Shown: positions 51,826 to 60,478 of the stretch, piece after piece
Layout: each line of letters opens with the position of its first letter
Numbering within the stretch: position 1 is the first letter of the stretch
NCBI RefSeq assembly: GCF_014905555.1
Contig: NZ_BNGS01000013.1
Span: 124,001-188,000, forward strand
DNA length: 64,000 bases
Source of the DNA: Streptomyces sp. Y2F8-2
Lineage (GTDB): Bacteria > Actinomycetota > Actinomycetes > Streptomycetales > Streptomycetaceae
Direction of reading: 5' to 3'
Program-made: the position numbers and the translations under genes
Notes under the pieces: generated by a model
Databases searched by the model: none
Seen by the model: the letters and a program-made list of their open reading frames with translations, nothing else
Told to the model about the DNA's origin: nothing

Positions 51826-53418
51826 TCAGACGGCATCGAGGACGGGTCCGTCCAGGGCCGCCGGCTGCCCGTACGCGCGGGCATCGGTCGCCCACCGCTG
51901 GGCGTCGGAACCGTCGCGGTCCTTGACGACGATGTCGGCGTCCGGGTCGGGGCTCGCGGGTGTGACGGCGAGGCCCGCGCCCCAGCGCGGGAGCAACTCG
52001 CCCCCCACGGTGAGGTCGTAGCGGACGTCGTCGGCGTGTGCCTGGCCCGCCTCGACGCACGGGGCGAGCGTGACGGCTCCGTCGGTGGCGTGGGAGTCGA
52101 GGCACAGGCCCGGGTCCGCGACACTGCGCAGCAGGCCGTCGCTCTCGTACGACCACTTCTGGGTCCACGCCGAGGAGCAGGTCGCGAGCCGGGTGCCCGC
52201 GCCTGCGCCGACCGTGCCGCGGATGTCGAGGCAGAGGCCTGCGGCGACGGCACGCAGCCGGGTCTCCTGCGGGGCTGTGGGCAGTCCGGCCGTGTCGGGC
52301 GGCGCCTGGGGGCCGGAGCGGGGCGAGGGGGTGTCGGGGCCGCCGTCGGCGCTGGTGGAGGCGACCGGGTCGGCGCCGCTTCCGTCGTCGGTCCAGACTC
52401 CGGTGACCAGCAGGGCCAGCAGGACGGCGACGGTGGCGAAGCCGACGCCGGTCAGCAGCGTCCTGGACTTCCGGTCCCCCGCGGTGATCCAGCGGCCTGC
52501 CGCGGGCATCCGGGTGAGCAGCCGGTGGCGTCCGCCGCCGCCCGGGCGCCGTCCGCGGGAACCGGCGCGCGCGGGGTGCGGGGTGCGGCCGTGCCGGGAG
52601 TCGAGGTAGCGCCGGGCGCCCCAGCCGAGGACCGCCTGGGCCAGCAGCGCGCCGAGGCCGTCCTCGCACCGGCGCAGTTGTTCGGCGGCGGAACGGCAGT
52701 GGCGACACTGGAGGACATGCTGGTGCACCTCGGGCAGCAGGTCGCCGCCGCGGCGCAGGGGGATGTCCAGCAGCCGGTTGTGGAAGCGGCATTCGGCGCT
52801 CGGCGCGAGTTCCCGGTGGGCGCGCACACAGCCCGCCCGGAATTCTTCGCGCGCCTGTTCCAGTGCGGCCGCCGCGGTCTCGGCGTCCATGCCGAGCAGA
52901 ACGGCAGGGACGGATATGTGTTCGGCTTCGACCTCGGTGTGCCACAGCAGGGACTGGGCGAATGGGGACAGAGCGCGGAAAGCGTGTTCGGCGAGGGCGC
53001 TGTTTTCGGGTGTCAGGAACTTCGCGGCGCGCATACCGCGGCCCCCCGCGGGTTTCCTCAGCTCCGGCAGGGCACCGGATATCCGGTCCTCCGCCGCCCA
53101 TTCCGCGACCGTGTCCCGGACCGCCACGAGAAGCCTCGGACGCAGCGCCACCGCGGAACGGGAGCGGGTGAGGTCGCCGAGGACCCGGTGGAAGGCGGCG
53201 GCGGTGGCCATCGCGGCGACGTCGCGGGAGGAGGCGAGGCAGATGACCGCGTAGTCGTACGCCGCCTGCCAGTGTCTGGCCATCAGCAGCGCGACGGGCT
53301 GGGCGGTCTCGCCCACGGGCCGGCCCCTGAGCCGGGCGGCCAGGTTCTCGTCGGATTCTCCCGGTGCCGCGCCGGGACGGGGAGGATAGGGCGGACGCGG
53401 GGGGTGGGGGGTGTGCAC
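51826..53418 (-). CDS. Sigma-like/zinc-finger/membrane/ricin-lectin fusion protein A
   Basis: A 530-residue protein with four parts. (1) Residues ~45-230 resemble an ECF sigma factor: RHWQAAYDYAVICLASSRDVAAMATAAAFHRVLGDL (region-2-like) and FRALSPFAQSLLWHTEVEAEHISVPAVLLGMDAETAAAALEQA (region-4-like, degenerate). (2) HVLQCRHCRSAAEQL, the H-x3-C-x2-C of zinc anti-sigma domains, near 240. (3) One membrane span (TLLTGVGFATVAVLLALLVTGVW) near 320-345. (4) An extracellular ricin-type beta-trefoil part with GLCLDIRG, WTQKWSYESDGLLRSVADPGLCLDSH. GTG at 53418 follows AAGGAA. Paralog B lies 9 kb away. The sugar-sensing membrane regulator idea is inference; the sigma-like region may not bind polymerase. 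Confidence 0.8.
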   Translation of the reverse strand: MHTPHPPRPPYPPRPGAAPGESDENLAARLRGRPVGETAQPVALLMARHWQAAYDYAVICLASSRDVAAMATAAAFHRVLGDLTRSRSAVALRPRLLVAVRDTVAEWAAEDRISGALPELRKPAGGRGMRAAKFLTPENSALAEHAFRALSPFAQSLLWHTEVEAEHISVPAVLLGMDAETAAAALEQAREEFRAGCVRAHRELAPSAECRFHNRLLDIPLRRGGDLLPEVHQHVLQCRHCRSAAEQLRRCEDGLGALLAQAVLGWGARRYLDSRHGRTPHPARAGSRGRRPGGGGRHRLLTRMPAAGRWITAGDRKSRTLLTGVGFATVAVLLALLVTGVWTDDGSGADPVASTSADGGPDTPSPRSGPQAPPDTAGLPTAPQETRLRAVAAGLCLDIRGTVGAGAGTRLATCSSAWTQKWSYESDGLLRSVADPGLCLDSHATDGAVTLAPCVEAGQAHADDVRYDLTVGGELLPRWGAGLAVTPASPDPDADIVVKDRDGSDAQRWATDARAYGQPAALDGPVLDAV

Positions 53419-53633
53419 TGAGCGGGTTCCTTCCAAAGCACAAGGCTGCACACGGAGTTCTGCTCTCCGAAAGGACCCGGTTGCCGGGCCATTTCAGCGC
53501 CGCGCCGGGAAAAGGTCACGGGTGACGGCTGCACGGCGATCGTCGGCGGACGAGCCTTTTGAGCTCGCCGACGGTCCGGAATAGCGAGCAGCGATGCCGC
53601 CCCGGCCATTGCCCCTGCACAGACAGGTCACCT

Positions 53634-53660
53634 TTGCACAGGTCACTGACGGCCAACAAG
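53634..53660 (-). promoter_or_regulatory. Upstream motif shared by lectin genes A and B (copy A)
   Basis: A 27-nt block, 22 of 27 positions equal to the block at 62744-62770 upstream of gene B. On the gene strand it starts CTTGTT and ends GTGACCTGTGCAA. It lies 216 nt from the gene A start. A partial extra GCACA-x3-GGTCAC lies next to it. TTGTT with a 17-nt spacer could be a promoter; the GTGACC core could be an operator. Confidence 0.65.
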
Positions 53661-53878
53661 GCACTTGAACAACATCGGCACCAGGAAAAGGACAGTGGGA
53701 GCCCCTGGCACCAACTCCGTGTTTACGTAACCGTTTTCGCCGGCCCCACGCGCCCCGTGTGAACCGTGCGCCCACGTCGGCGTCGCTCGCACGCTCCCGC
53801 CGCGGCGGGGCTCCGTAGTCCACTGGAGCCGGCCTTCTCTTCGGCCCCGCGCGGCACGGCGGCACTGCCGCGCGCAAC

Positions 53879-53918
53879 GGGCCGCCGACCCCGATCCCCC
53901 GCCCTCGGTCGGCGGCCC
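53879..53918 (-). terminator. Terminator of toxin/antitoxin operon
   Basis: GGGCCGCCGACC (53879-53890) and GGTCGGCGGCCC (53907-53918) make a perfect 12-bp stem, 31 nt after the toxin stop at 53950. Confidence 0.65.
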
Positions 53919-53949
53919 AGAAGGCGCGCGGACAGGGGTGCGCGCGATC

Positions 53950-54327
53950 TCAGATCTGCCAGGACCGCAGTCGGTCGGCGGCGCCGTAGACGTCGGCCTT
54001 GCCGGAGATCAGGTCGCGGGTGAGGTCGACGAGGGCGCCGTAGGGCGGGTCGATGCCTACGCCGCTGACGAACATGTATGCGACTGCGGTGGCGCAGGCG
54101 AAGCGGGCGTTCGCCGACGGCAGCGGCTTGAGCAGCGCGAGGGTGTGCAGCAGGGCGGCGGCGCGCCAGGCCGGGTCGGAGTCCACACCGAGGCGGGGCG
54201 GGTCCACGCGGTGCCGGGCGACCGCGGCGACCAGCGCGGAGAAGTCGTTGATGACGGGCTGGTCCGGCAGGACCTCTTCGTGGCGCTGGAGCAGCCAGGG
54301 CACGTCGATGTGGATGACGGAGGTCAT
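53950..54327 (-). CDS. Doc/Fic-like toxin with degenerate active site
   Basis: A 125-residue protein that aligns by eye with streptomycete Fic/Doc-family toxins: start MTSVIHIDVPWLLQRHEE, then AAALLHTLALLKPLPSANARFACATAVAYMFVSG. In functional members the last block reads N-H-x-L-V-D-G-N-K-R-L-A; here the catalytic His and D-G-N-K are replaced and only N-x-R remains. So it may be an inactive toxin or use another mechanism. It starts 3 nt after the antitoxin stop, as a typical type II TA module. Not sure of family because the motif is lost. Confidence 0.65.
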   Translation of the reverse strand: MTSVIHIDVPWLLQRHEEVLPDQPVINDFSALVAAVARHRVDPPRLGVDSDPAWRAAALLHTLALLKPLPSANARFACATAVAYMFVSGVGIDPPYGALVDLTRDLISGKADVYGAADRLRSWQI

Positions 54328-54330
54328 CGG

Positions 54331-54576
54331 TCAGGCGTCCTGCCCCTCGCCCTTCACGGGTGGCTCGTCGTCGGGGAAGGCCGCCGCGAACTCGTCGGCG
54401 TGCGTGGCGAAGAACCGGCGGAAGGCCTCGGCACCCTCCTGAAGGGCCCGGTGCCGGGCGATGTCGGCCGCGGCGGCCTCACGCACCAGGGCCTTCATCG
54501 ACGTACCGCGCTCCTTGGCGATCTGCCGCAGGTCCTCTAGCTCCCGATCACTGAACTCCACGTTGAGGGCTGGCAT
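54331..54576 (-). CDS. Antitoxin, ribbon-helix-helix type
   Basis: An 81-residue protein beginning MPALNVEFSDRELEDLRQIA then KERGTSMKALVREAAAADIA: a strand and two helices as in ribbon-helix-helix antitoxins, followed by an acidic tail (FRRFFATHADEFAAAFPDDEPP) that would wrap the toxin. It precedes the toxin gene by 3 nt. It probably autoregulates the operon. Confidence 0.8.
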   Translation of the reverse strand: MPALNVEFSDRELEDLRQIAKERGTSMKALVREAAAADIARHRALQEGAEAFRRFFATHADEFAAAFPDDEPPVKGEGQDA

Positions 54577-54680
54577 GCCGTAACGGTACAGCGAGGGTAC
54601 TTACTCGTAAATACCCCCAGGTCAACGTGGGGTGTCCACGGTACCGGCGGCAGTGCCGCACAGCACCTCAGGGCCCCGGC

Positions 54681-57600
54681 TCAGCCGGCCGGGACCTCCA
54701 GCCTGCTGATGCGGACCGCGCCGTCGGCGGCGCCCGGCCGGGCGCTGGTCATCGTCAGGCGCAGGCGGGAGCCGCTGACCGCGTCGAAGGTGATCACGGT
54801 CGGGGCGTCGGAGGCGGTGGCCCGGTCCACGGCGGCGCCGGTCACGGGCACGTACCGCTCGCCGTCCCAGACGGAGACCTCGACCGAGGCGGGCAGGGCG
54901 TGGGTCGCGTCGACGGTGAAGGAGACCTCGACGCGGCCCATGGTCCGCCGCCGCCCGAAGTCGACCGACACCCAGTCCTCCGGCCGGGCGCCGTTGAAGG
55001 CGGGCAGCAGGGCGGTGGCCGACTTGTAGAAGGCGTTGGACCACCCGGTGGCCGGATCGCCGTCGAGCATGGCGGCGGGAAGGGTGTCGGGGCGGCCGGA
55101 GTAACTGGCGTCGGCGTGGGGGTAGGTGAGGGCTGCCGGAAGGTCGGGCTTGAACACCGGCGCGGGCGTGAGTGCGGTGGACCGCGCGGGAGTGGCCCGG
55201 ACGGTCGCGGTGGCGGTGCGCAGCCCGTCCGCCCGGGCCGTCACCTTCAGGGCCCCCGCCCGGGTGCCCGAGCGCACGATGGCGAGTGCCTTCCCGTGGA
55301 AGGCGGTCCGGGTGGTGGCCTGGTAGCGCTCGGCGCTCTCCTCCCGGCCGTTGTCCAGCCCGGCGAGGGAGCCGCCCTTCACGTCGAAGGTGATCAGGTC
55401 CTCGGCGTCGGGCACCACCACGCCGTGGGCGTCGGCGACTTCGGCGGTCACGAAGAGCAGGGAGCGGCCGTCGGCGGCCAGGGACGCGCGGTCCAAAGTG
55501 AGGCGCAGGGCGTGCGCGGGCCCGGCGGTGCGCAGGACGTCGGTCGCGACGACCTTGCCGTCCCGTCGCGCGACCGCCTTCAACTCGCCCGGCTCGAAGG
55601 GCACCCTCCAGGTGAGGTGGAGCTTGCCCGCGCTGCCGTTCGGGCTCGTGTAGCTGCCGGGGTAGGGACCCGAGGTGAACGTCTTGTCGTCACCGGTCGC
55701 CTCGGTGGTCTCCAGGTAGGTACGCCCGTCCGTCGTCTTCTTGGTGTCGAACTTCCTCGTCCCGAGGGACCTTCCGTTCAGGAACAGCTCGACGGTGTCG
55801 ACGTTGGCGTACGCCCAGACCTCGACGGTGTCCCCCTTCTCGTGGTTCCAGGTCATGGGCACCAGATGGACCATGGGTTCGCCGGTCCACTGGCTCTTGA
55901 ACAGGTGGTACATGTCCTTGGGGAAGCCGGCCGTGTCGACGGCGCCGAAGAAGGACGCCTTCACCGGGAAGACGTCGTACGGCGTGGGCTCCCCGATGTA
56001 GTCGATGCCCGACCACAGGAACTGCCCGGCGAACCACTTCCGGTCGCGGTCCTTCTTGTGCCCGTACTCGCCGCTCATGGTCCAGGAGGCGAGGTTGTTG
56101 TCGTACGAGGAGGTGGCGCGTCGGCCGGGCGTGTGGTTCTCGCCGGTGTTGAGGTGCTCGGGCTCCTGGTAGGCGCCGCGCGTCGAGGTCTCGGACGACG
56201 ACTCGGACTCGAAGAGGAACAGGTGCGGGTAGGCGGCGTGCAGGGCGTCCACCGACTTGGCGGTGTTGTAGTTCAGGCCGAGGCCGTCGAGCTTGGCGAG
56301 CATGAGGTCGGCCGCCGTGCCCTTCTTCGGGACGCTGCGGTATTTGTCCGAGCCGATGACCAGCGGGCGGGTGTCGTCGGCGGCCTTGATCGCGCCGATG
56401 ATCCGGTCCGCCATGGCGAGCCCGGCGGTGGACGTGGAGTCGGGGATCTCGTTGCCGATGGACCACAGGACCACGGCCGGTGAGTTCCGGGCCGCGAGCA
56501 CCATCTCGGTGGCGTCCTTCTCGCACCAGTCGTCGAAGAACCGGTGGTAGTCGTACGTGGTCTTGCCGGTGTGCCAGCAGTCGAACGCCTCGACCATCAT
56601 CACGATGCCCAGCTCCTCGCAGACCTGGATCATCTGCGGTGAGGGCGGGTTGTGGGAGGTGCGGAAGGCGTTGACCCCCATCGACTTCATGATCGTCATC
56701 TGTCGGCGCACGGCGTCGATGCTGATCGCCGCCCCGAGCGCGCCCTGGTCGTGGTGCAGGTCGACACCCTTGATCTTGGCGTGGGTGCCGTTGAGGGAGA
56801 ACCCCTCGTCCGGGTCGAAGCGGAAGGAACGGATGCCGAAGGTGGTGTCGTAGGTGTCGACCCTCCCGCCGCCGACCCGTAGTTCGGTGTGCAGGGTGTA
56901 CCGGTGGTCCGGGGTCGCGAAGTCCCACAACCGGGGTCTGGGGGCGGCGAGTTCATGGGTCTCGGTCGTGGTGCCGGCGACGGTGACCGTGGAGGAGGTC
57001 CGTGCGACGGTCCGGCCGTCCGGGTCCGTGACCGTCGAGCGGATCTCCACGTCGACCGTGGCCCCCGACTCGTTCACCACCGAGGTGCGCGCCCGGACGA
57101 CGGCGCGGGCCTCGGTGATGTCCGGCGTGGTGACATGGGTGCCCCAGCGCGCCACGTGCACCGGCTCGGTGATCACCAGCCGGGCCTCGCGGTAGATGCC
57201 GCTGCCCGAGTACCAGCGGCTGCTCGGGAGCTGGTTCTGGACCTTGACCGCGAGGACGTTCTCGGTGGTGCCGTCGGTGTGCAGCAGATCGGTGAGGTCG
57301 AAGGCGAAACCGGTATAGCCATACGGGTGGCGGCCGACCTCGGTGCCGTTGCAGTAGACGTACGAGTCCATGTAGACGCCGTCGAACTCCACCGATATCC
57401 GCTTACCCCCGAGCGTCGACGGCAGGGTGAAGGCGATGCGGTACCAGCCGAGACCGCCGGGGAAGAAGCCGGTGCCGCTGGTGGTGCCGTGCTCTGTGGT
57501 GGGGGTCTGCTCGATGCTCCAGTCATGGGGCACCGCGACCTCGCGCCAGCCCGAGTCGTCGTACCCCGGCGCGGCGGCGGATGGGAGTCCCCCCTGCTCG

Positions 57601-57815
57601 AGCGAAGCCGAGGGCTTGGGGGAGTACGCGCCCGTCGGGTCGGTGATGCCGCCGGGGTCGACCAGCGCGAACCGCCAGCCGTCGCGGAGGGCCACCGTCC
57701 GGCGCCCCGGAGCGCGGGCGGCTGCCGCCACCGGAGTGCTCCCGGCGCCGAGGAGTGCGCCGGCCGCCGGGGCTGCCGTACCGGCGATCAGGACCGATCT
57801 GCGCGTGACCGTCAT
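54681..57815 (-). CDS. Secreted GH2 glycosidase (beta-galactosidase-like) with discoidin-type C-terminus
   Basis: A 1044-residue Tat-exported enzyme (MTVTRRSVLIAGTAAPAAGA). GH2 sandwich ~40-220 (WREVAVPHDWSIE, GLGWYRIAFTLP, WYSGSGIYREARLV), Ig-like domain, then the barrel with SFRFDPDEGFSLNGTHAKIKGVDLHHD, VNAFRTSHNPPSPQMIQVCEELGI, acid/base Glu in VLWSIGNEIPDS and nucleophile candidate in LFLFESESSSETSTRGAY. DUF4982 and Ig-like modules and a final F5/8-type discoidin domain (~900-1044, WSNAFYKSATALLPAFNGARPEDWVSVDFG). Residues ~64-77 (KPSASLEQGGLPS) are encoded by a palindromic repeat inserted in frame. GGGAGA upstream of ATG. Substrate probably a plant or fungal galactoside. Confidence 0.92.
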   Translation of the reverse strand: MTVTRRSVLIAGTAAPAAGALLGAGSTPVAAAARAPGRRTVALRDGWRFALVDPGGITDPTGAYSPKPSASLEQGGLPSAAAPGYDDSGWREVAVPHDWSIEQTPTTEHGTTSGTGFFPGGLGWYRIAFTLPSTLGGKRISVEFDGVYMDSYVYCNGTEVGRHPYGYTGFAFDLTDLLHTDGTTENVLAVKVQNQLPSSRWYSGSGIYREARLVITEPVHVARWGTHVTTPDITEARAVVRARTSVVNESGATVDVEIRSTVTDPDGRTVARTSSTVTVAGTTTETHELAAPRPRLWDFATPDHRYTLHTELRVGGGRVDTYDTTFGIRSFRFDPDEGFSLNGTHAKIKGVDLHHDQGALGAAISIDAVRRQMTIMKSMGVNAFRTSHNPPSPQMIQVCEELGIVMMVEAFDCWHTGKTTYDYHRFFDDWCEKDATEMVLAARNSPAVVLWSIGNEIPDSTSTAGLAMADRIIGAIKAADDTRPLVIGSDKYRSVPKKGTAADLMLAKLDGLGLNYNTAKSVDALHAAYPHLFLFESESSSETSTRGAYQEPEHLNTGENHTPGRRATSSYDNNLASWTMSGEYGHKKDRDRKWFAGQFLWSGIDYIGEPTPYDVFPVKASFFGAVDTAGFPKDMYHLFKSQWTGEPMVHLVPMTWNHEKGDTVEVWAYANVDTVELFLNGRSLGTRKFDTKKTTDGRTYLETTEATGDDKTFTSGPYPGSYTSPNGSAGKLHLTWRVPFEPGELKAVARRDGKVVATDVLRTAGPAHALRLTLDRASLAADGRSLLFVTAEVADAHGVVVPDAEDLITFDVKGGSLAGLDNGREESAERYQATTRTAFHGKALAIVRSGTRAGALKVTARADGLRTATATVRATPARSTALTPAPVFKPDLPAALTYPHADASYSGRPDTLPAAMLDGDPATGWSNAFYKSATALLPAFNGARPEDWVSVDFGRRRTMGRVEVSFTVDATHALPASVEVSVWDGERYVPVTGAAVDRATASDAPTVITFDAVSGSRLRLTMTSARPGAADGAVRISRLEVPAG
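57583..57625. repeat. Palindromic repeat inside the GH2 gene
   Basis: CCCCCTGCTCGAGCGAAGCC followed by GAGGGCTTGGGGGAG: its arms CCCCC/GGGGG and the inner part match the short form at 5906-5939. This is a typical dispersed Streptomyces palindrome, here inside a coding sequence with the frame kept, adding about 13 residues in a loop between GH2 strands. Confidence 0.75.
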
Positions 57816-58062
57816 GGGCGGCTCTCCCTCATCAGGGCCCAGAAGTACTCACAACTGATCGTGACCAAACAGATTCTGACGGTGTGGCACACATGCCCGT
57901 CAAGGGTGCGGCAGCGTCCTTCTGCCCCACCCGCCACGTCCGGCCGGATCCGCTCCCTTCTTCCGGTGATGCCCGCGGGTTCACGGACCCCCGGTTGGCA
58001 CTACGCTGGAACACCAGTGACGCGCTCTGCTCACTGTGCGTGTGCACCATGGAGTGGCGACG

Positions 58063-60459
58063 ATGAGCTCCGGCTATCCGTTCGACGACGCCGACACGGC
58101 ACGGGCGTTCATCGACGAAGAGGGCGTCCTGGTCGAGTGGAACGAGGGTGCGCGCAGGCTGCTCGGCCACGCCCCCTCCGACGTCGTGGGCCGGCCCGCT
58201 GCCGAGCTGCTGGCCGCGGGAGCGAACACCGTGCTCCCCCCGGATCCCCGCTGGAGCGGCACTCTCGCCCTGCGGCACCGCGACGGCCGGACACTCTCCG
58301 TCTGGCTGCTGGCCCATCACCGGCCCCCGCAGGACGGCGACCACGGCGGCTGGCTGGTGGTCACCCCGCTCACGGGCGGCGGACCGCCTCCTGTGGACGA
58401 CCCGCTGGCGCGGGCCGACCTGACCCAGTCGCCCTGCGCCGTCGCGATCTACGACGACCGGCTGCGCCTGCACCGGATCAACGGCCCCATGGCCGAGGTG
58501 ATCGGCCTGCCCGAGGAACGTCTGAGGGGACTCAGGCTGTCCGAGATCGGAGGCCGGCCGCAGAGCGAGGACATCGAACGGCAGATGTACCGGGTGCTCA
58601 CCACCGGACGGGGCAACGACGTCCACAGCTACGTGCCGATCGGCGGCGACGGCGGCATGCACGCGTGGCTGGCCCGGATGTCCCCGATCACGGACGCCGG
58701 GGGACGGGTGCGGGGCGTGTGCGTGGCCGCCCACGACTTCACCGAGCCGTACCTGGCGCGGGAGAGACTGCAACTCGTCAACGAGGCGAGCGTCCGCATC
58801 GGCACCACCCTCGACGTCACCCGCACCGCGCAGGAGCTCACCGAGGTGTGCGTGCCCGCGCTCGCCGACTTCGTCAGCGTCGACCTGCTGGATCCGCCCG
58901 CCGACGATCTCGAGGGCTATCCGGCCTCGCTCACCGCGCCGGTCGCGCTGTGCCGGGCCGCCCATCGGTCGGTGACCCCCGGCTGCCCCGAGGCGGTCCT
59001 CGAACCCGGCCGTGTCGACCTCTACCCCAGCCCCTCACCGCAGGCGGACGCCCTGGTGGCCGGCCGGACGATCGTGGCGGCGGGCACCGAGCTCGGCCGG
59101 TGGCTCGCCTGGGACCCGGTGCGCGCCGCACGGGTACGGGACCACGGCATCCACTCCACGATGGCGGTGCCGATCCAGGCCCGCGGCGGAACCCTCGGGG
59201 TGGCCGTGTTCTCCCGGTTCCGGCGCCCCGCCCCCTTCACGGCCGACGACGTGCTGCTCGCCGAGGAGATCACCGCCCGGGCCGCCGTCTGCGTCGACAA
59301 CGCCCGCCGGTTCTCCCGCGAGCGCAGGACCGCGCTCGCCCTCCAGCGCAGCCTGCTGCCCCGCACCCTGCCGCGCACCGCAGCGGTGGAGGCCGCCTCC
59401 CGGTATCTGCCCGCGGCGCGCGCCGGGGTGGGCGGCGACTGGTTCGACGTGATCCCGCTGTCCGGGATGCGGGTAGCCATGGTCGTCGGCGATGTCGTCG
59501 GACACGGCATCCAGGCCTCCGCGACCATGGGCCGGCTGCGCACCGCCGTGCGGACGCTCGCCGACATCGACCTGGCACCGGACGAACTGCTCACCCACCT
59601 CGACGACCTCGTCGTACGCCTCTCCGGGGAGGCCGGTCAGGACGGCGTCACCGGAGAGGTCGGCGCCACCTGCCTGTACGCGGTGTACGACCCGATCTCA
59701 CGGCGGTGCACTCTCGCCCGCGCGGGTCATCCGACCCCCATGATGATGGTGCCGGGCCGGCCGCCCCGGCCGGTCGAACTGCCGGCCGGGCCACCCCTGG
59801 GCCTGGGCGGGCTGCCCTTCGAGTCGGCCGAGATCGCCCTGCCCGAGGGCACCGTTCTCGGCCTGTACACCGACGGGCTGATCGAGAGCCGCGAACGCGA
59901 CGTGGACACCAGCCGCGAGCTGCTGTGCGCGGCCCTGGCCGGACCGCCCACCGCGGACCCGGCGTCCGCCCCCGGCTCCCTGGACGAGGCCTGCGACCGT
60001 GTCCTGCACGCGCTGCTTCCCCCGGGCGGGGCGTCCGACGACGTGGCCCTGCTGCTCGCCCGCACCCGCTCGATGCCCGCCTCCCAGGTGGCGACCTGGG
60101 ACATCCCCGCGGATCCGGCGTTGGTCGCCGCGGTCCGCAAGCAGGTCGCCGGGCAGGTGGAGACGTGGGGACACACGGACGCCGTGTTCACGGCCGAACT
60201 GGTGGTCAGTGAGCTGGTCACCAACGCCATACGGTACGGCGAGCGCCCGATCCGCCTGCGGCTGATCCATGACGCCGCGACACTCATCTGCGAGGTCTCC
60301 GACACCAGCCACACCGCCCCGCACCTGCGCCGGGCCAGGATCTACGACGAGGGCGGCCGCGGGCTGCTCCTGGTGGCCCAGCTCACCCAGCGATGGGGCA
60401 GCCGCCACACCGCCGACGGCAAGACGATCTGGGCGGAGCTGAACCTGGTCCAGGAGTGA
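58063..60459 (+). CDS. PAS-GAF-SpoIIE phosphatase with anti-sigma-kinase-like ATPase domain
   Basis: A 798-residue cytoplasmic signalling protein. PAS-like segments at ~5-110 and ~125-240 (AIYDDRLRLHRINGPMAEVIGLPEERLRGL), a GAF domain (~260-425, HSTMAVPIQARGGTLGVAVFSRF), the SpoIIE/PP2C phosphatase (~425-650: VGGDWFDVIPLSGMRVAMVVGDVVGHGIQAS with metal-binding Asp) and a HATPase_c domain at the end (AELVVSELVTNAIRYGERPI, YDEGGRGLLLVAQL). It dephosphorylates an anti-anti-sigma factor and may also phosphorylate one, setting sigma-factor activity from an environmental signal. ATG at 58063 after GGAG. Divergent from GH2, no operon. Confidence 0.93.
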   Translation: MSSGYPFDDADTARAFIDEEGVLVEWNEGARRLLGHAPSDVVGRPAAELLAAGANTVLPPDPRWSGTLALRHRDGRTLSVWLLAHHRPPQDGDHGGWLVVTPLTGGGPPPVDDPLARADLTQSPCAVAIYDDRLRLHRINGPMAEVIGLPEERLRGLRLSEIGGRPQSEDIERQMYRVLTTGRGNDVHSYVPIGGDGGMHAWLARMSPITDAGGRVRGVCVAAHDFTEPYLARERLQLVNEASVRIGTTLDVTRTAQELTEVCVPALADFVSVDLLDPPADDLEGYPASLTAPVALCRAAHRSVTPGCPEAVLEPGRVDLYPSPSPQADALVAGRTIVAAGTELGRWLAWDPVRAARVRDHGIHSTMAVPIQARGGTLGVAVFSRFRRPAPFTADDVLLAEEITARAAVCVDNARRFSRERRTALALQRSLLPRTLPRTAAVEAASRYLPAARAGVGGDWFDVIPLSGMRVAMVVGDVVGHGIQASATMGRLRTAVRTLADIDLAPDELLTHLDDLVVRLSGEAGQDGVTGEVGATCLYAVYDPISRRCTLARAGHPTPMMMVPGRPPRPVELPAGPPLGLGGLPFESAEIALPEGTVLGLYTDGLIESRERDVDTSRELLCAALAGPPTADPASAPGSLDEACDRVLHALLPPGGASDDVALLLARTRSMPASQVATWDIPADPALVAAVRKQVAGQVETWGHTDAVFTAELVVSELVTNAIRYGERPIRLRLIHDAATLICEVSDTSHTAPHLRRARIYDEGGRGLLLVAQLTQRWGSRHTADGKTIWAELNLVQE

Positions 60460-60478
60460 CGCACGGCCGCCCGCCCGG

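Larger units (their letters stand above)
53419..53949. other. Long intergenic region
   Basis: 530 bp without a supported gene. It contains the 27-nt motif shared with protein B (53634-53660), a repeated GCACA...GGTCAC unit (53616-53646), the palindrome TTACGTAA at 53723-53730 and, at the right end, a terminator hairpin for the toxin operon. Short open frames here have no coding look. Confidence 0.5.

Noticed and set aside
56889..60212. 1107-codon frame over GH2 and SpoIIE genes
   Set aside because: A shadow in two parts, antisense to GH2 and shifted against the SpoIIE phosphatase, whose motifs are clear.
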